Assembly (NCBI GenBank): GCA_015680685.1 | Contig: MNCI01019108.1 | Span: 237,445 to 301,444 of the forward strand | Length of the DNA stretch: 64,000 nucleotides | Reading direction: 5' to 3' | From: Gnetum montanum | Lineage: Eukaryota; Streptophyta; Gnetopsida; Gnetales; Gnetaceae | Shown: positions 1-11,639 of the stretch, in pieces | Layout of the letters: each line of letters starts with the position of its first letter | Numbering within the stretch: the first letter of the stretch is position 1 | Notes under the pieces: model-generated | The model's database searches: none | What the model was told of the DNA's origin: nothing | What the model saw: the letters and a program-made list of their open reading frames with translations, nothing else | Translations under genes and position numbers: made by a program

Positions 1-739
1 CTATGCTACCTCCTATCTTCATCCACATTAACAAGTTGTTATTAAAAAATTTCTATTCTTCATAACTCAGAGAATTGATGCATTAATTGCTTGTTGCTTA
101 TTATTCTCAAGTACTATGATGTCTCAATGAAATGCAATAGTCATAGCGACATGTTGAAGTCATTTCTTATAATCTTAGATCATACAAATGAACTTTCATT
201 ATCTTAGGATACAAATAACAGTCTAGCATAAAAAAGTTAATAGCACTCATTTATTATTAAGCTTCATTACACATAGACAACATGAAGGAGTAGGATAGAT
301 CAATACTACATGCCTAAGAAAGGAACACTGTACAAATGCATGCGAGATTAACTTACACTAGCCAACCTCAAATCCACAGGACCTATCCAATCATCATTTA
401 TGTAGAATTATTCTTAGAAGAATCACCCAAACATACAATCACTTATTCAGAATTATATCTTTGTTTCAATTATTCTTAGAATGCTTAAACATGAAACACT
501 TAGAAATGTAGGTTGAAATAAATGACAACTACAGAGCATACACATTCACTGAATACCATGTCTTACTCCATGATAGAATTAGTAGGTAATATGTCGTAAG
601 AAGGCTTTTAGACTATACAAATTAGCTATTCCATACAACAATTTTCCACGAATAATAGAAGCATAAATTAAGAATCAATCTGAATTGTGAAGTTAGCAAA
701 CTTTGAACTATGACTTGGCTAGAAGAGAATTGAGATTTC
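1..739. other. AT-rich intergenic stretch, nothing recognised
   Basis: No reading frame of useful length, no repeat boundary and no RNA gene signal is visible. The RTE-type LINE begins at its right edge. Confidence 0.5.
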
Positions 740-2779
740 ATTGTTTTTCAAAAACGGAAAAAAAATTACATAGGCTTGTTCATAGGAAAGACTAATGAAA
801 TTATGGATTTGCTGAAGAGAAGGAGAGTTAATATTACATGCATTTCAGAAACTAAGTAGAGAGGAGAGAAAACAAAGAACATTAGTGAAGGGTTTAGGCC
901 TTTTTATTGTGGACGGAGAGACAACATTCGAAATGGAGTAGGCATAGTAGTAGATCAACAAATGAAGGATAAGGTGGTAGAAGTTACTCAAAAGGGATAA
1001 TAGAATCATGAGCATTAAGATTTTCTTGGGAAAGGAAATTATTAAAATCCCAAGTGTCTATGCTTCTAAGGCTGGTTTGGAAGAGAACTTTTTGGGAGGC
1101 TTTGGATGGACTTTTGCAACAAATGCTAGAGCATGAAGGTATTCTTATTGGAGGAGATTTTAATGGACATCTAGGGTGCATGGAGGGCACAACTTTGGAG
1201 AGAGAAATAAGATGGGAAGTCTATTTTGAACTTTTTGTTGGCTTATGATCTTATAGTGGCTCATACCTATTTCAAGAAAAGGGCTGAGCACTAAATAGAC
1301 TACATTCTAGTGAAGAGGAGAGATTAAGGAACATATAAGGACTGCAAGATCATTCCGAGAGAAATCTTACAACCCAACATAGACTTATGGTGACAAATCT
1401 AGCTTTGAGGAATCGTATCAACAAAGATTTTAAGAAGGGGGTGCTATGTATAAAATTGTAGAATTTAAAGGAAGAAAAGTGAGGATAGATTTCTTGCAGA
1501 AGAATCATGAGATTTAGACTTGAATGTGAATGATAGTTGGAGTCATATGAGGATTTGTATCAAGAATATAGGAAAGGACTTCATTGGGGTTTCAAAAGGA
1601 GAGGTGTTGGTGGAGTGAGGAAGTGCTGCAAAAAATTCAAGATAAGAAAAACTGTTTCAAGGAGTGGCAATAGATAGGACGTAAGATGACTTCAAAAGGT
1701 ATAAATTAGCAAGGTTTTTTTTATTAGGCAAGGAAAACTTGGAGTGATGGAAGATATATTTTTAGGGGCTACTTAACAAAGAATTCTTCAGAGATGAAGT
1801 TAAAGACATGAAATTAAATGTAGTAATGACAAATTGGATTTTGTCTTTTGAAGAAAAGATAGCCCTTATGAAGATAAATAATGGTAAGGTGGCAGGACCT
1901 AATTATAATAATATAGAGATATGGAAGTCTATGGAAGATGGGAATTACTTCATTAACAAATTTGTTCAACAAGATTTAAAAGAAGGAAAAAATGCTAGAT
2001 CATTAAAGGAGAAGCACTATAACATCCTCAAGGAAGACATTCAAAATTGTGGGAACTATAGAGGCATCAAACTTATGAAGCATACCATGAAGCTATATGA
2101 AAGGGTTATAGAACAATGTTGATGGGAAGAATCAACTGTTTTGGAAAATCAATTTGGTTTTATGCCTAGAAAATCAATGATAGAAGCTATCTTCTTGCTA
2201 TGACAGTTGATGGAGAAAATTAGGTGTAAAAGAAGGAATTTGCTTATGATTTTCATTGACTTAGAGAAAGGGTATGATGGAGTTTTTCAATATATTATTT
2301 GGTATGTCAAAGAGGAAGGATATTCCTATTGGATACATAAAGACTATTTAAGACATGTATGATGGAGTAACAATTCGAGTTTGTAGTGTTTGTGGAGAGA
2401 CTTCAGACTTTCCTATTTTAGTTGAGTTACACCAAGGATCTACTCTATGACCTTATTTGATTGTTATTATCATGGATGAGCTAACCAAAGATATTCAAGA
2501 TGATATCCCTCAATGTATGCTCTTTGCCAATAGTATTGTTCTGGTTGATGAATCTAAGGAAGTCATGGTTGGTTGTGAAAATGAAGACTTGGAGAAATAC
2601 CCTAGTTAAAAAGGTTGAGGATTAGTAGAAGTAAGACAGAATATGTGGAATGCATTTTTATTGGAAAAGCAAGTAATTAAAAAATGAAGATTAGAATTCA
2701 AAACCAAGAAGTGTTTAATGTAAAGAATTTAGATACTTGGGATCTTTGGTTCAAGTGGATGGTGAAATTAGCAATGATG
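740..2779 (+). mobile_element. RTE-type non-LTR retrotransposon, 5' part (endonuclease and start of reverse transcriptase), degenerate
   Basis: Translated fragments in shifting frames follow the order of a plant RTE-like LINE polyprotein. Around 800-1000 is the apurinic endonuclease start (LLKRRRVNITCISETK, then a block with NGVGIVVDQQMKD). Around 1130-1170 is GGDFNGHLG, the conserved GDFN metal-binding motif, followed near 1250 by a block containing AYDLIVAHTYFKK. Near 1880 is the reverse transcriptase start with GKVAGPN, then NCGNYRGIKL near 2050, QFGFMP near 2150 and IDLEKGYDG near 2260. Many stops and frameshifts break it, so it is dead. The reading continues at 5156 after an insertion. 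This family is sometimes annotated as 'craniofacial development protein 2-like'. The RTE assignment rests on motif resemblance only. Confidence 0.8.
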
Positions 2780-3518
2780 TGTGTACTGACCTAAATCGTC
2801 GGTGTGAGGCTGGAGGGGAAACAGACACCGAAAGATCGTCGGGCAGCCACAGCTAACCCTACCTTCACCCAAGGGCAAGCTGGAAAAGTAAACGAAGGCA
2901 GAGTGCCTTGGATGGTTTGCACACAAATCAACCAAGGACTTCCCCGAGCATAAGCTACGGCTAGCGCTGGGGTTATTGTAAACAGTGTAAACGGTATGTA
3001 AACGGAATGCAAATAGCGACATGAAATGTAAACAGAGCATATTGAATTATAAATAAAGCGTAAATAGAGCTATATTGTAAACAAAGAGTAAATCGAAGTA
3101 AATAATGTAAATGGAAGGCAATAATGAAACTGTATTGTATTGTTTTAAAAAAATGTGCACCGGTCAAAGCGTAGTTGCACACGTGTGGATGGCAAGTCAA
3201 ACGCCTAGCCCTGGGATGATATGACGCGATGATGTGATGAATGAAATGGGATGAACGTGAGAAATTCTTGGAAGCCAACAATCAGGTTTGCCGAGCGCCC
3301 AAGGATTGCAAGTTTTGTCCTTCTTCAGAATTGCCAATCTCTCCAATTTGTTTTGCTTCTTCCAATCTCTTTTTCTCCCTCCCCTATTCATGTGAATTGA
3401 TAGGGTATTTATAGGGTTGGGCTAGGCTTGGGCGGTGGCATTCTTTGACCAGGTTCAATGTATTTTACAATTTGTGGGTCATTCAAGCCCACGAAGATAC
3501 AAACAAATTAAAAAAACA
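2780..3518 (-). repeat. LTR of a minus-strand LTR retrotransposon remnant
   Basis: The segment starts TG and ends CA on the + strand. Read on the minus strand, a purine-rich tract with TTGAGGGCA (3519-3532) lies immediately before TGTTTTTTT, as expected for a polypurine tract next to a 3' LTR. A TATA-like box (CCCTATAAATACCC) lies near 3395-3415 on the minus strand, 300-700 nt from the LTR ends. No second LTR was found on the other side of the insertion, so the element is incomplete. Boundaries are read by eye and may be off by a few bases. Confidence 0.55.
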
Positions 3519-3639
3519 TGCCCTCAAGCGATAAAAATTTAAAGAAAATTTAGAAAGATTAGCTCCGGCTCCGGCTCGCTTGAAAAATTATATTTTTTTT
3601 TCTTCTCTCTTCTTGCGTTAGTGGATGGAAAATTGGAAT

Positions 3640-4526
3640 TTCCCATTGGTTGGTGAAAAAATTTTCCCATCATCGGGGGAAGGGTAGTTGTATTCAAAGA
3701 TGATGGTGGTGGTAGTCATGTTGACGGGCAGATTGGGTTCGGCGCTGTTCCAGCCGTGCGCCGCGAAGCAGTAGGAGCCACACGCCTGATCCGCCGTGAA
3801 CACCACGTCTAGCGTCTCTCCCGGGTCTATTACGACGTATGAGGTGTTGTACGGCTTGGTGTAACGGGTGTCCGTGGTCACCACGGTGAGGCTGTAGCTG
3901 GCCAACCCTGCGAACATGATCATGCTCATGGCCACGTTGATCAACCGCAGCTGCACCTTCTCACCTTTCTTCACCTTTATCTTCGTTGAATTTGAGCAGG
4001 GTTGTTGCTCTCCGGGCTCGCCATTGATGACGAGGGGGGGGGGCAGAGTTTTGGACACCACCATCGGTCTGGAGGGCCTGCGCGAGGAGTTTCATGGGAT
4101 CGTCGCTATACCACTCGCTCAACATCAAGGTTTCCTCGTGCTTTGGCTTCTGGTACGGGAGCATGAAGTTTGGCCGAGGAAGGATGACCAAGGCGCCGAA
4201 CATGGTGGCTTTCAGCCATGAGGAGTGCGCGTGCCACCACAGCGTGCCGTGCTGTCCATTGATGTGAAATTTGTACGTGTAATTTGGAGCCGGGCTGGAC
4301 AAGACACTGTGTTATGTATTCTGGCCCGTCGGACCAGGCGGTGCGCAGTTGGTAGACTCCATGCCAATGGATGGTGGCGTTATAGTTGCATTTGTTGATG
4401 ACGTTGACGATGACGGTATCGTCGTCGCAGACCGTGACTGTTGGCCCGGGGTACATGCCATTCACCGTCACCAGCGGCTGCATACCGCAGAGCCTCGTTA
4501 TGTTCGTTTCTTGGAGCTTTTTTTAT
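3640..4526 (-). pseudogene. Laccase-like multicopper oxidase fragment, frameshifted
   Basis: Three minus-strand frames together match plant laccase (p-diphenol:O2 oxidoreductase, a secreted copper enzyme of lignin and phenolic chemistry) from the mature N-terminus into the second cupredoxin domain. Frame one (about 4526-4310) holds TRLCGMQPLVTVNG and IHWHG, a copper ligand motif. Frame two (about 4305-4040) holds WWHAHSSW, the second copper motif, and LSEWYSDDPM. Frame three (about 4064-3640) holds INGEPGEQQPCSN, LRLINVAMS and DPGETLDVVFTADQ. One shift near 4300 fits a single added base. The other coincides with a run of ten G (4034-4043). The third domain with the C-terminal copper cluster is absent. 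The coding stretch runs without visible introns, unlike normal plant laccase genes, which suggests a retrocopy or capture. It lies next to an LTR inside an interrupted RTE LINE. It is not functional. Confidence 0.85.
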
Positions 4527-5155
4527 AACAGATGCGCCTTCGGCCAGGATTTCTTGGCCTTCGTTCTCAGAAAGCTTTCCCTCATTACATTTTGCACTTT
4601 TTGTGTCCATTCGATCTTGGTACAGGAGTGAGCAGCTAACCCTGCCAAACAAATTTCAACTTGCAACTCATCCAACGATCAAAGGTGAGTGTTCATAGTC
4701 TTTTGATAGTTCATCATGATTAGATTAGGTGGATGGATCAGAGTAGAGAACGGCAAAACAAGAACAACCGTAGCAACGGCAACGGTAGAAGCAAAAATGA
4801 GGAACGCTACTCCTAAACCCTTGGAACGGGGCATACAAGAAAGAAAACCCTGGCAGGCACGCAGACGAGGCCTCTGCCTATGCTTTGCTATGTGCAGGTG
4901 ACAACAAAAACCCACGCACATGAACACGATGAAGACGAGACGCCAAGGAAGACGAAGCTGCAGTTGCTACCTTTCTTCTTCTCATTTTCTCCAGCAGCAG
5001 CACCATGCACAACAAATGCTCTTTGATGCTGAGCTTTTGACGGATTCCCAAAACTCCAAAGCCGCGCTTACCGAGCTTGATGTTGTGGGTCAAGAATTTT
5101 TCTTTCGAATGCTTGAAAGGGCTTGAGTCATTTTCCATTCAAAGTGCTAGGCTGA
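4527..5155. other. Rest of the insertion carrying the laccase fragment
   Basis: No convincing coding frame and no second LTR. The right junction (about 5145-5165) repeats TGAAATTAG, which also stands at the left junction (2763-2771), so a target duplication or an overlap of RTE sequence is present. Beyond it the RTE reading resumes. Confidence 0.4.
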
Positions 5156-5622
5156 AATTAGTGGTGTTTCAATGTGAAAACTAAAATTGAGGTAGGATGA
5201 AGGAAATGGTGGGAAGCTAGTGGTGTGGTTTGTGATAGAAGAATCCTTGCTAGGTTTAAGGGTAAGTTCTATAGAACTTAAATTAGACTTGTGATCCTTT
5301 ATTATTCTGGAATGGTAACCTATCAAAAAATATCAAGAGCAACATGTACATGTGACAAACATGCATATGCTAAGGTGACTAGGAAAGATTGAATTAACAG
5401 CTCTCTTATTAAGGAAAGTTTGGGAGTAGCTCTTACAAACAAGAAGATTAAGGAAAGTCATCTTAGATGGTTTGATCATGTATTAAGAAGACTAGCGAAT
5501 GCTCCTATTACAAGAGGTCACTTTACTAAAGGTGAGGAGAACCAACAAAGAGGTAGACCAAAACACACTTTGTTTGCTTTTCAGGGTTACGTAGTGGAAA
5601 AATGTCCTCCTCAACTCCTTGG
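5156..5622 (+). mobile_element. RTE-type LINE, 3' part (C-terminus of the polyprotein)
   Basis: This continues the element at 740-2779. Typical RTE C-terminal blocks are readable: WWEASGVVCDRRI near 5215, LARFKGKFYRT near 5250, then ESLGVALTNKKIKESHLRWF near 5430-5475 with HVLRRLANAPITR, and the final GRPKHT near 5555. The break between the two parts falls in the middle of the DGEI...DV block, so the laccase-bearing segment was inserted into a pre-existing LINE. The 3' end is cut by the LTR element at 5623. Confidence 0.75.
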
Positions 5623-6067
5623 TGTTAAGTTTTGTGATTGATGTGACCACAAGGTCCAAGGACATATGAAACAATTTTATGTTGATATGAGTTGATATGA
5701 TAGTGTTGACATTTGACTACACCGCAGTGGAATGAACACCATAGTGTCAGTCTTAGCAGGTTGTGTACACTTAGAATAGTGTAGAGTATGAGAAATGGGT
5801 CGAAGTGATTAGTCTATTTTGTATGTTGTTCATGATATTTAGACATGAATGTTCAAGAATGTATATAATTATAGAGAAATTGTTATGATGTTTGAAGAAA
5901 GACATAATGATTAGGTAAAGGTTAATCAACAAGTGATCAATACAAGCCATTTATTAAGCATAAATAATAGACATCACCATGATGGTGTAAATACAATCTC
6001 ACAGTGTCACTACATATATACATTAATTTGAATTTTGAGCTTGACAGAATATACCAAATCTTTAACA
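5623..6067 (-). repeat. LTR (downstream, 3' copy on the minus strand)
   Basis: 445 bp, TG...CA ends, clearly alignable over its whole length to 9389-9826 (for example ATGATGTTTGAAGAAAGACA in both). The two copies differ by many substitutions, so the insertion is old. Confidence 0.85.
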
Positions 6068-6082
6068 CGACCCCTCAAGCTC
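6068..6082 (-). other. Polypurine tract of the LTR element
   Basis: On the minus strand the sequence reads GAGCTTGAGGGGTCG directly before the LTR start TGTTAAAG. Position and purine content fit a plus-strand priming site. Confidence 0.6.
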
Positions 6083-6886
6083 AACATTTGAAATCCAAAA
6101 CATGCAATACTATATAATTAATAATTCTACAACTTAAGAAAAGCAATAGACAAATCGAAAAATAGTACCACAAGAATCAAGAATTTATTTCACTGCCAAC
6201 AGTTGTGGAGTAACTAGCTCTATTGGAATTCCTTATAATAACAATTTCAAGCAAGCGTTATTTGGCTTACAAGAAACACCACTATTCTTGTTTAGTAAAG
6301 TGAAGAAAAATAGAAATATAATATTAACAGTGAGCATTTTCTTTCTTGGAATTAGCTATGTTATAAACTATTTTGGCCTTTAAGTTCTCTTGAATTGACA
6401 AAAAGAATGGCTATAGACATTAGGAGTGTCATCTCTCTCGAAATATGTTATAATATAAATATGAAATAGAAACCATGTAGAAAGAAAATAAGCTTGTCAT
6501 GGAAATAGATAAATATAACTTCTTTGTCCACCACGGAGATATCCAGTCAACAAGATACAAGCAATAAATATTTAAACAAATGTCATCACTTAGTAAATGA
6601 GTCTATATTTGCATTCATGGAGTTCTCAAACATGCTAGATGATGACTCTTTTGAGACTCAAGTATCTTTCATTGTAAACTTTGATGTTGATTCTTCACTT
6701 GACGGTGGAGCACTAGGAGCAGGACTTGATTCTTTTTGATCAATGTTGGACTTCTTGAGGACATTCCCATGAATTTCACTATATATAGCCTGTAGTGGTG
6801 GTGGGCTCATAGTGGGAATAATCAGTATGTCATGGCCTAATTCAATCAATGAACTAAACACTTCCTTGTAGTGAGCAATAGACTCC

Positions 6887-8763
6887 TTAGTGACAACCTG
6901 ACTTTATAATTTCTTTCACCGTGGTATTAAGGCTTTCTTTTCCCTCATTGAAGGTTACTTCCATATCAAATTCTTGTACCATTAGTTCCACTATCTCCTT
7001 TTGAGCTTCTTCTAGGTCTTGCAAAATCGTGGAGCTGCTTTCTTCCCAACGAGTTTTATCATCTTCAAACTCTATTAGTCTAATCATCAATTACTAAACT
7101 TTATTTATGAGTTTAGGATTGGTGTAGGATTTCATGGTGATTCTTGCTTGTTTTAGGCCCTCCAGCTCTTTAGCTTGATCACATGCAACTTTCAAGGCCA
7201 TAGTCACCTATGTTCTAAGGATCATCACCCAGGGCTCAATGCTCATCTTGCTAAGGTGGGGTCTTGGGAGGGTTGGTAGATGAGTGAAAACCTAACCTCT
7301 TTTGAGTGGTTGTGCCTAGGCTTGAACCTAGGTCTACGACTTGAGAAACAAGCACCTTACCATCACTCCAAGTGGTGGTCCCTCCATTATATAGTTGTCA
7401 AACACTCTAGTGTATTTCTCCTTATCTTTATATGCTTGTTTGAGATCTCTATATAAAATTTCATTTTATGTTAGAGCATCATTGAAAGCTTGTTTATCTT
7501 TATTTAACATTGTTCCAAAGACCTTGGCTTTAAAGTAGTAACCATGGTGTAATTCAAAATCATTAGATCATAGAGAAGATCATTACTCATCATGATAGAA
7601 TATGACCTTGATTGATATCTTTTGTAACCATGACCCTGATTGTTGCTGGATAAACATCTTCATCAACACTTTCAGTGTTGTTCCACCTGGCCTCATTATT
7701 CAGAGTTTCTTCTACTAGACTCTTCTCAACTAAAATTTTGAAGAAGTTCATGGGTGACTCAAAGTGAGCAACCTTATTCTCAAACTTACAATGGTGAAGA
7801 ATCGCGTTCAACGTAGAGAGTCACTTTCAGGTGCATCCCACCCCTTCGTTTGTACTCTAGATTAATTCAGTGAGGGAATCTTAGTAACAGTCTGCTTCTC
7901 TTTGGAAAATGCTTAAATAAACAATGTTGACAATAAACCCTTATTTTTGGTTTTCATTGCTACTGTGACATCCAACAACTTGGAGTTCTGAAACACTCTC
8001 ACAAAAGTGAGTAGTAAATAACCATAATAGAAATGTGTTGATGAAGTATGGTGGTACCTAAATGTTTGAGTCTTTGGTTCCTTCTTAAGGATGGAGAGCC
8101 AATCAACACAGTTACCCATATTCACTGCGGCATAGGGTAGATTCAGCAGAGGCCATGGGATAGAATTTTTCTTGTCCTTGATGCACACCTGATAGGCGAT
8201 AATTTCAGCTAAGCCAAAGTAAGGTTTTCAACTGAGAAATTAAAACTTTGGTAGTGGGGGGTTGTGCATGCCTTATTCTAGTCTTCTTTACTAAAAAAGT
8301 ACTCAATCAATTGATGCCTGGGAGGTGTAACTTGAGTGCAAAGTCAGTCTTCATTGTCTAAAAGTAGAACCTTAGATATATCTTTTGAATTTTGCTAAAC
8401 CACCAAATCTTTCTAGATTGGAAAATGAACCAGCCACCATTAAGTGCGACCAAAATTTTCAACTAATGATTGGTCCTTCAACACTGTGAACTCTATAAAA
8501 GGAGTCCAACTTGATTTGTTCAACTCCATAGAGAAACCTTTGTCCACCAGCTTTGTGACCAAGTTTAGATCGAATTGATAGTACCAGACACTAAACCTTG
8601 GGGCCAAACATCTAACATATTCTTCTTTGGTTTGTAACAAGTTGAAGCTCTGTGATTTGTTTGCCACTACTTCATAATGAGCTGACATGGTAGAGTGGAC
8701 CTTTTGTTTTCTTTGGGTTCTTTCTTGTGGCAGAGGATGATCCCTCACTATGGGATGACCCAC
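6887..8763 (-). pseudogene. Internal frames of the non-autonomous LTR element, function unknown
   Basis: Minus-strand fragments at 8440-8763 (with MSAHYEVVANKSQSFNLLQT and APRFSVWYYQFDLNLV), 7913-8188, 7590-7811 and 6887-7090 (Glu-rich, helical, with LEEAQKEIVELMV) are broken by stops. They could be parts of one former protein read away from the PBS end, a position normally held by gag. I do not recognise any of them and see no zinc knuckle or catalytic motif. The SINE at 7233-7383 interrupts this region. Confidence 0.3.
7233..7383 (-). mobile_element. tRNA-derived SINE, family 1, copy 1
   Basis: Read on the minus strand the head looks like a tRNA gene: TGATGGTAAGGTGCTTG resembles an internal A box region and GGTTCAAGCC is a good B box, spaced as in a tRNA. 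The tail includes AAGACCCCACCTTAGC. The same unit occurs at 19285-19458. No clear target duplication was found for this copy. Confidence 0.6.
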
Positions 8764-9373
8764 TGTTGAATTTTGACTATGGTGTTAGTGGTGGCGGTGG
8801 CAATGGTGACTCCGACATTTCATATCTGAAGGACTCTAGAGTAGGCATTTTATCATTGCATGTCCTCTTGATGTATTCCATGATTGTCCTTTTCCTCTAC
8901 CACTGCGAGACATTTTTACAGATAGTTGTCACAGAATCTTTTAAAATTTAGGGTTTCAAAGACTCACCCAACACCACAAAATGAAGGTTGTGCATACTTA
9001 AATTCAATCAAATCATTAATACTCAAAATTAGACAGGTTCGTGATGTAAAGACCAATAGCTATTCAAATTATTTCTCAAGATTTTGCATTTTGTCCAAAA
9101 CCATAATTCATGCATTGTTGTGCATGTAATTTGTGAAAATTTAAATGGAAAACTGTTGCTAGACTTACCGTGAGCAATTTGAATGATAATAACTGCATAT
9201 TAACATACACAACAACAATATTCACCAATTTTCTAGGTACATAAAGCTTTGCACAATTTGCTTGATGTTTTACAAAGGTTTTAAAATGAGAAATTTATGG
9301 TTTAGGTACATATACCTACCGTAGCATATATGATACCTACCTTCACTGTGATAGTAGTTAGGATCAACAGAAA

Positions 9374-9388
9374 CTTGTTCTGATACCA
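9374..9388 (-). other. Primer-binding site complementary to initiator tRNA-Met
   Basis: TGGTATCAGAACAAG on the minus strand begins directly after the LTR end. TGGTATCAGAGC-like sequences are the usual PBS of plant LTR retrotransposons. It fixes the element's orientation as minus. Confidence 0.8.
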
Positions 9389-9826
9389 TGTTAAGTTTTG
9401 TAATTGATGTGACCTGAAGGTCAAAGGAAATAGGAAATAATTTATGTTGATATTTGACTACACTGTAGTGGAATGATCATCATAGTGTCAATCTTAAGAT
9501 GGTGTATACTTAGAATGGTACAGAACATAGTCTGAGATATGAGTCGAAGCGACTAGTCTGTCTCGTATGTTGTCCATGATACTTAGAATTGAATGTTTAA
9601 ACGTATATATAGTTAGAGGGAAACTGTCATGATGTTTGAAGAAAGACACGATGATTAGGTAAAGTTTAATTAACAAGTGATTAACACATTATTTATAAAG
9701 CATAAATAATAGACATTGCCATGATGGTGATGACTTTGTGACAATGTGAATACAATCTCACGGTGTTACTACATATAGACTTTATTTTGAATTTTAAGCT
9801 TGGTAGAATATGCCAAATCATTAACA
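9389..9826 (-). repeat. LTR (upstream, 5' copy on the minus strand)
   Basis: 438 bp partner of 5623-6067, with TG...CA ends. It lies next to the PBS and is therefore the promoter-bearing copy. Confidence 0.85.
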
Positions 9827-9923
9827 ATTGGATCTGGAATTTTAGCCTCTGATTCTTCTTGGAAACTGGACCACAATTGGACCATGATTGAGAAGCTCAC
9901 TTATGGTAAAATTTTGAAGAGAC

Positions 9924-10380
9924 CATGTGTCATGGATGTCTTGTGGTGGTGTCACCATAGGTCGTGGACCTAAAAACTATGAAAAAAATTAAAATCCCCT
10001 TCACCACAATTTATTGAACAAGTTGCGGTGAGACCACGGGCTAGACCATAGGTTGTGGTCATTGAAGAAAGGCAGACCATGAGTCATGGTGAGGTCATGG
10101 CATGCGGAACATGACTTGTGATGGGATTAGGGTATGGTAGAACATGTGTCATGGATGTCTTGTGGTGGTGTCACCACAGGTTGTGTGCTATGGTTGTGGA
10201 CCAAAAAACTATGAAAAAAATTAAAATCCCCTTCACCACAATTTATTGAACAAGTTGTGGTGAGACCATGGGCTAGACCATAGGTTGTGGTCATTGAGGA
10301 AAGGTAGACCGCGAGTCATGGTGAGGTCATGGTATGCGGAACATGACTTGTGATGGGATTAGGGTCTGATAGAACATGGC
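9924..10380. repeat. Tandem duplication, two units of about 219-231 bp
   Basis: The unit starting CATGTGTCATGGATGTCTTG at 9924 repeats at 10143 with few differences, including a short insertion (TTGTGTGCTATGG) in the second unit. A third partial start follows near 10375. The unit is itself rich in GTGGTGAGGTCATGG-like words. No coding frame is supported. Confidence 0.8.
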
Positions 10381-11509
10381 TTGTGGTGAGGTTGTGGTTT
10401 GCAACTAAGCTGAAAATACAAAATATAACAGTTTGGGATGGAAATTTGAAACAGATCTAGCCCTAAGAAAGGTAGAGAAGGCAAGTAAATGATGTTTAGC
10501 CTCTTGATGATAAGATTGAGGCATCAAACATGACAGTTACATCAAATTGGGAACATTGTCCAGCATGTTAAAATCAGAGAAAAACCATGAAAATTCTTTC
10601 AGTCTCTTTTATATCTGCCTTCTCGCATGCACAACTTGAGACGAAAGCATGCAACTACCAATATTCAAGAATCCAAGGCTTGCCACTTGCTCAATTCACA
10701 AGGAATTGTAAGGAATTGATCCAATCTTCTTGTGGGGACAAGAAACTCCAAAAGAGGCTTGCTCTAATGGACATTCTGTGTCAACTTGAAGTGGAAAACA
10801 GAAATCAGAGTTCAATGGTGAGTTGAACCTCTCAAAGACATGAACAAAAGCAAGGGAAAACATCCATCCTTGCATCCATAGCATTCAAACCCTTAAAGTC
10901 ATGCATGAACATAAAGCATCTTGCATATGAAACATTATCATAAAATTGAGTAGGCAAATGAAATTAAGCTTGAGAGAAATGGTGAGGGACTCAAATTGAG
11001 AGCCCTAATTGAGAGAAATCTTCAATTCTTGAGAGAATCCTTAAGATAAATGTGAGATGGTTTTGAGAACTTGTGAGATATCATGTTGTGAGAATTGATT
11101 CAGAGAAATGGCTTGAAAGAATTATGAGAGGTTCAACTTATGAGAGACTTCATGTTGAGAGAATAAGAGAAATGAAGAAAAAGAGAGTTGAAACTAGATG
11201 AACTTCAATGTAAGAACACTAAAAGAGTGCATACATACAATTGAATGAATGTGAGCTTCTATTCACTTCAAGCTTCCATCCTACGAAGGGAGGGGGGAGC
11301 TTTGCCCAAAATGACATGCTCACACATAGAGGCCAATTAATCCCCTCTTTCCACTTTTGTATTTGCTCTCTTTCCTATGTTTTTTCTTTAAAATAAACAT
11401 CAACAACAGTACTTCTAACCACAAGGACTCACAACTATGAATTCAAACAACTTCTAAAGACTTATTATAACTCCTATCAGCTTCTAATGACTTCTAATAT
11501 AACTCCAAC
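10381..11509. other. Probable LTR and flanking sequence of the Copia fragment
   Basis: No gene seen. Read on the minus strand, a purine tract (GGAAAGAGGGGATTAAT, about 11331-11347) precedes TGGCCTCTATGTG, which could be the start of an LTR running toward 10570. The stretch 10930-11170 is full of GAGAGAAAT-like words, as often found in LTR leader regions. The left LTR end is not certain. Confidence 0.3.
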
Positions 11510-11639
11510 ATAAAACATGAAACAAACAAAGGAGAACAACATGAGAGATGCTCACAACCAGGTAGGCACATATTCACACTATACTTGACACACTCTTGTG
11601 TGCAATGTGTGAGTACCATGAAGTTGGAGCTTTGAGGGT

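Larger units (their letters stand above)
5623..9826 (-). mobile_element. Non-autonomous LTR retrotransposon with two LTRs, PBS and PPT, no pol
   Basis: Two similar direct repeats (5623-6067 and 9389-9826) bound an internal region of about 3.3 kb. Both start TGTTAAG and end TTAACA. Read on the minus strand, the 15 bases after the upstream LTR (9388-9374) are TGGTATCAGAACAAG, a primer-binding site for the initiator methionine tRNA. A purine tract (GAGGGGTCG) precedes the downstream LTR. Flanking bases are CTTGG and ATTGG, a 5-bp target duplication with one difference. The interior has no protease, integrase, reverse transcriptase or RNase H that I can see, only broken minus-strand frames of unknown nature. 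It resembles a LARD or TR-GAG type element moved by another element's enzymes. It sits near the 3' end of the RTE LINE and itself contains a SINE. Confidence 0.85.

Noticed and set aside
2763-5164. Reading the laccase-bearing insertion as a Pack-MULE because of a 9-bp flanking repeat TGAAATTAG
   Set aside because: The 9-mer is part of the RTE coding sequence on the left and the match extends imperfectly; no terminal inverted repeats were seen, and an LTR with PPT is present.
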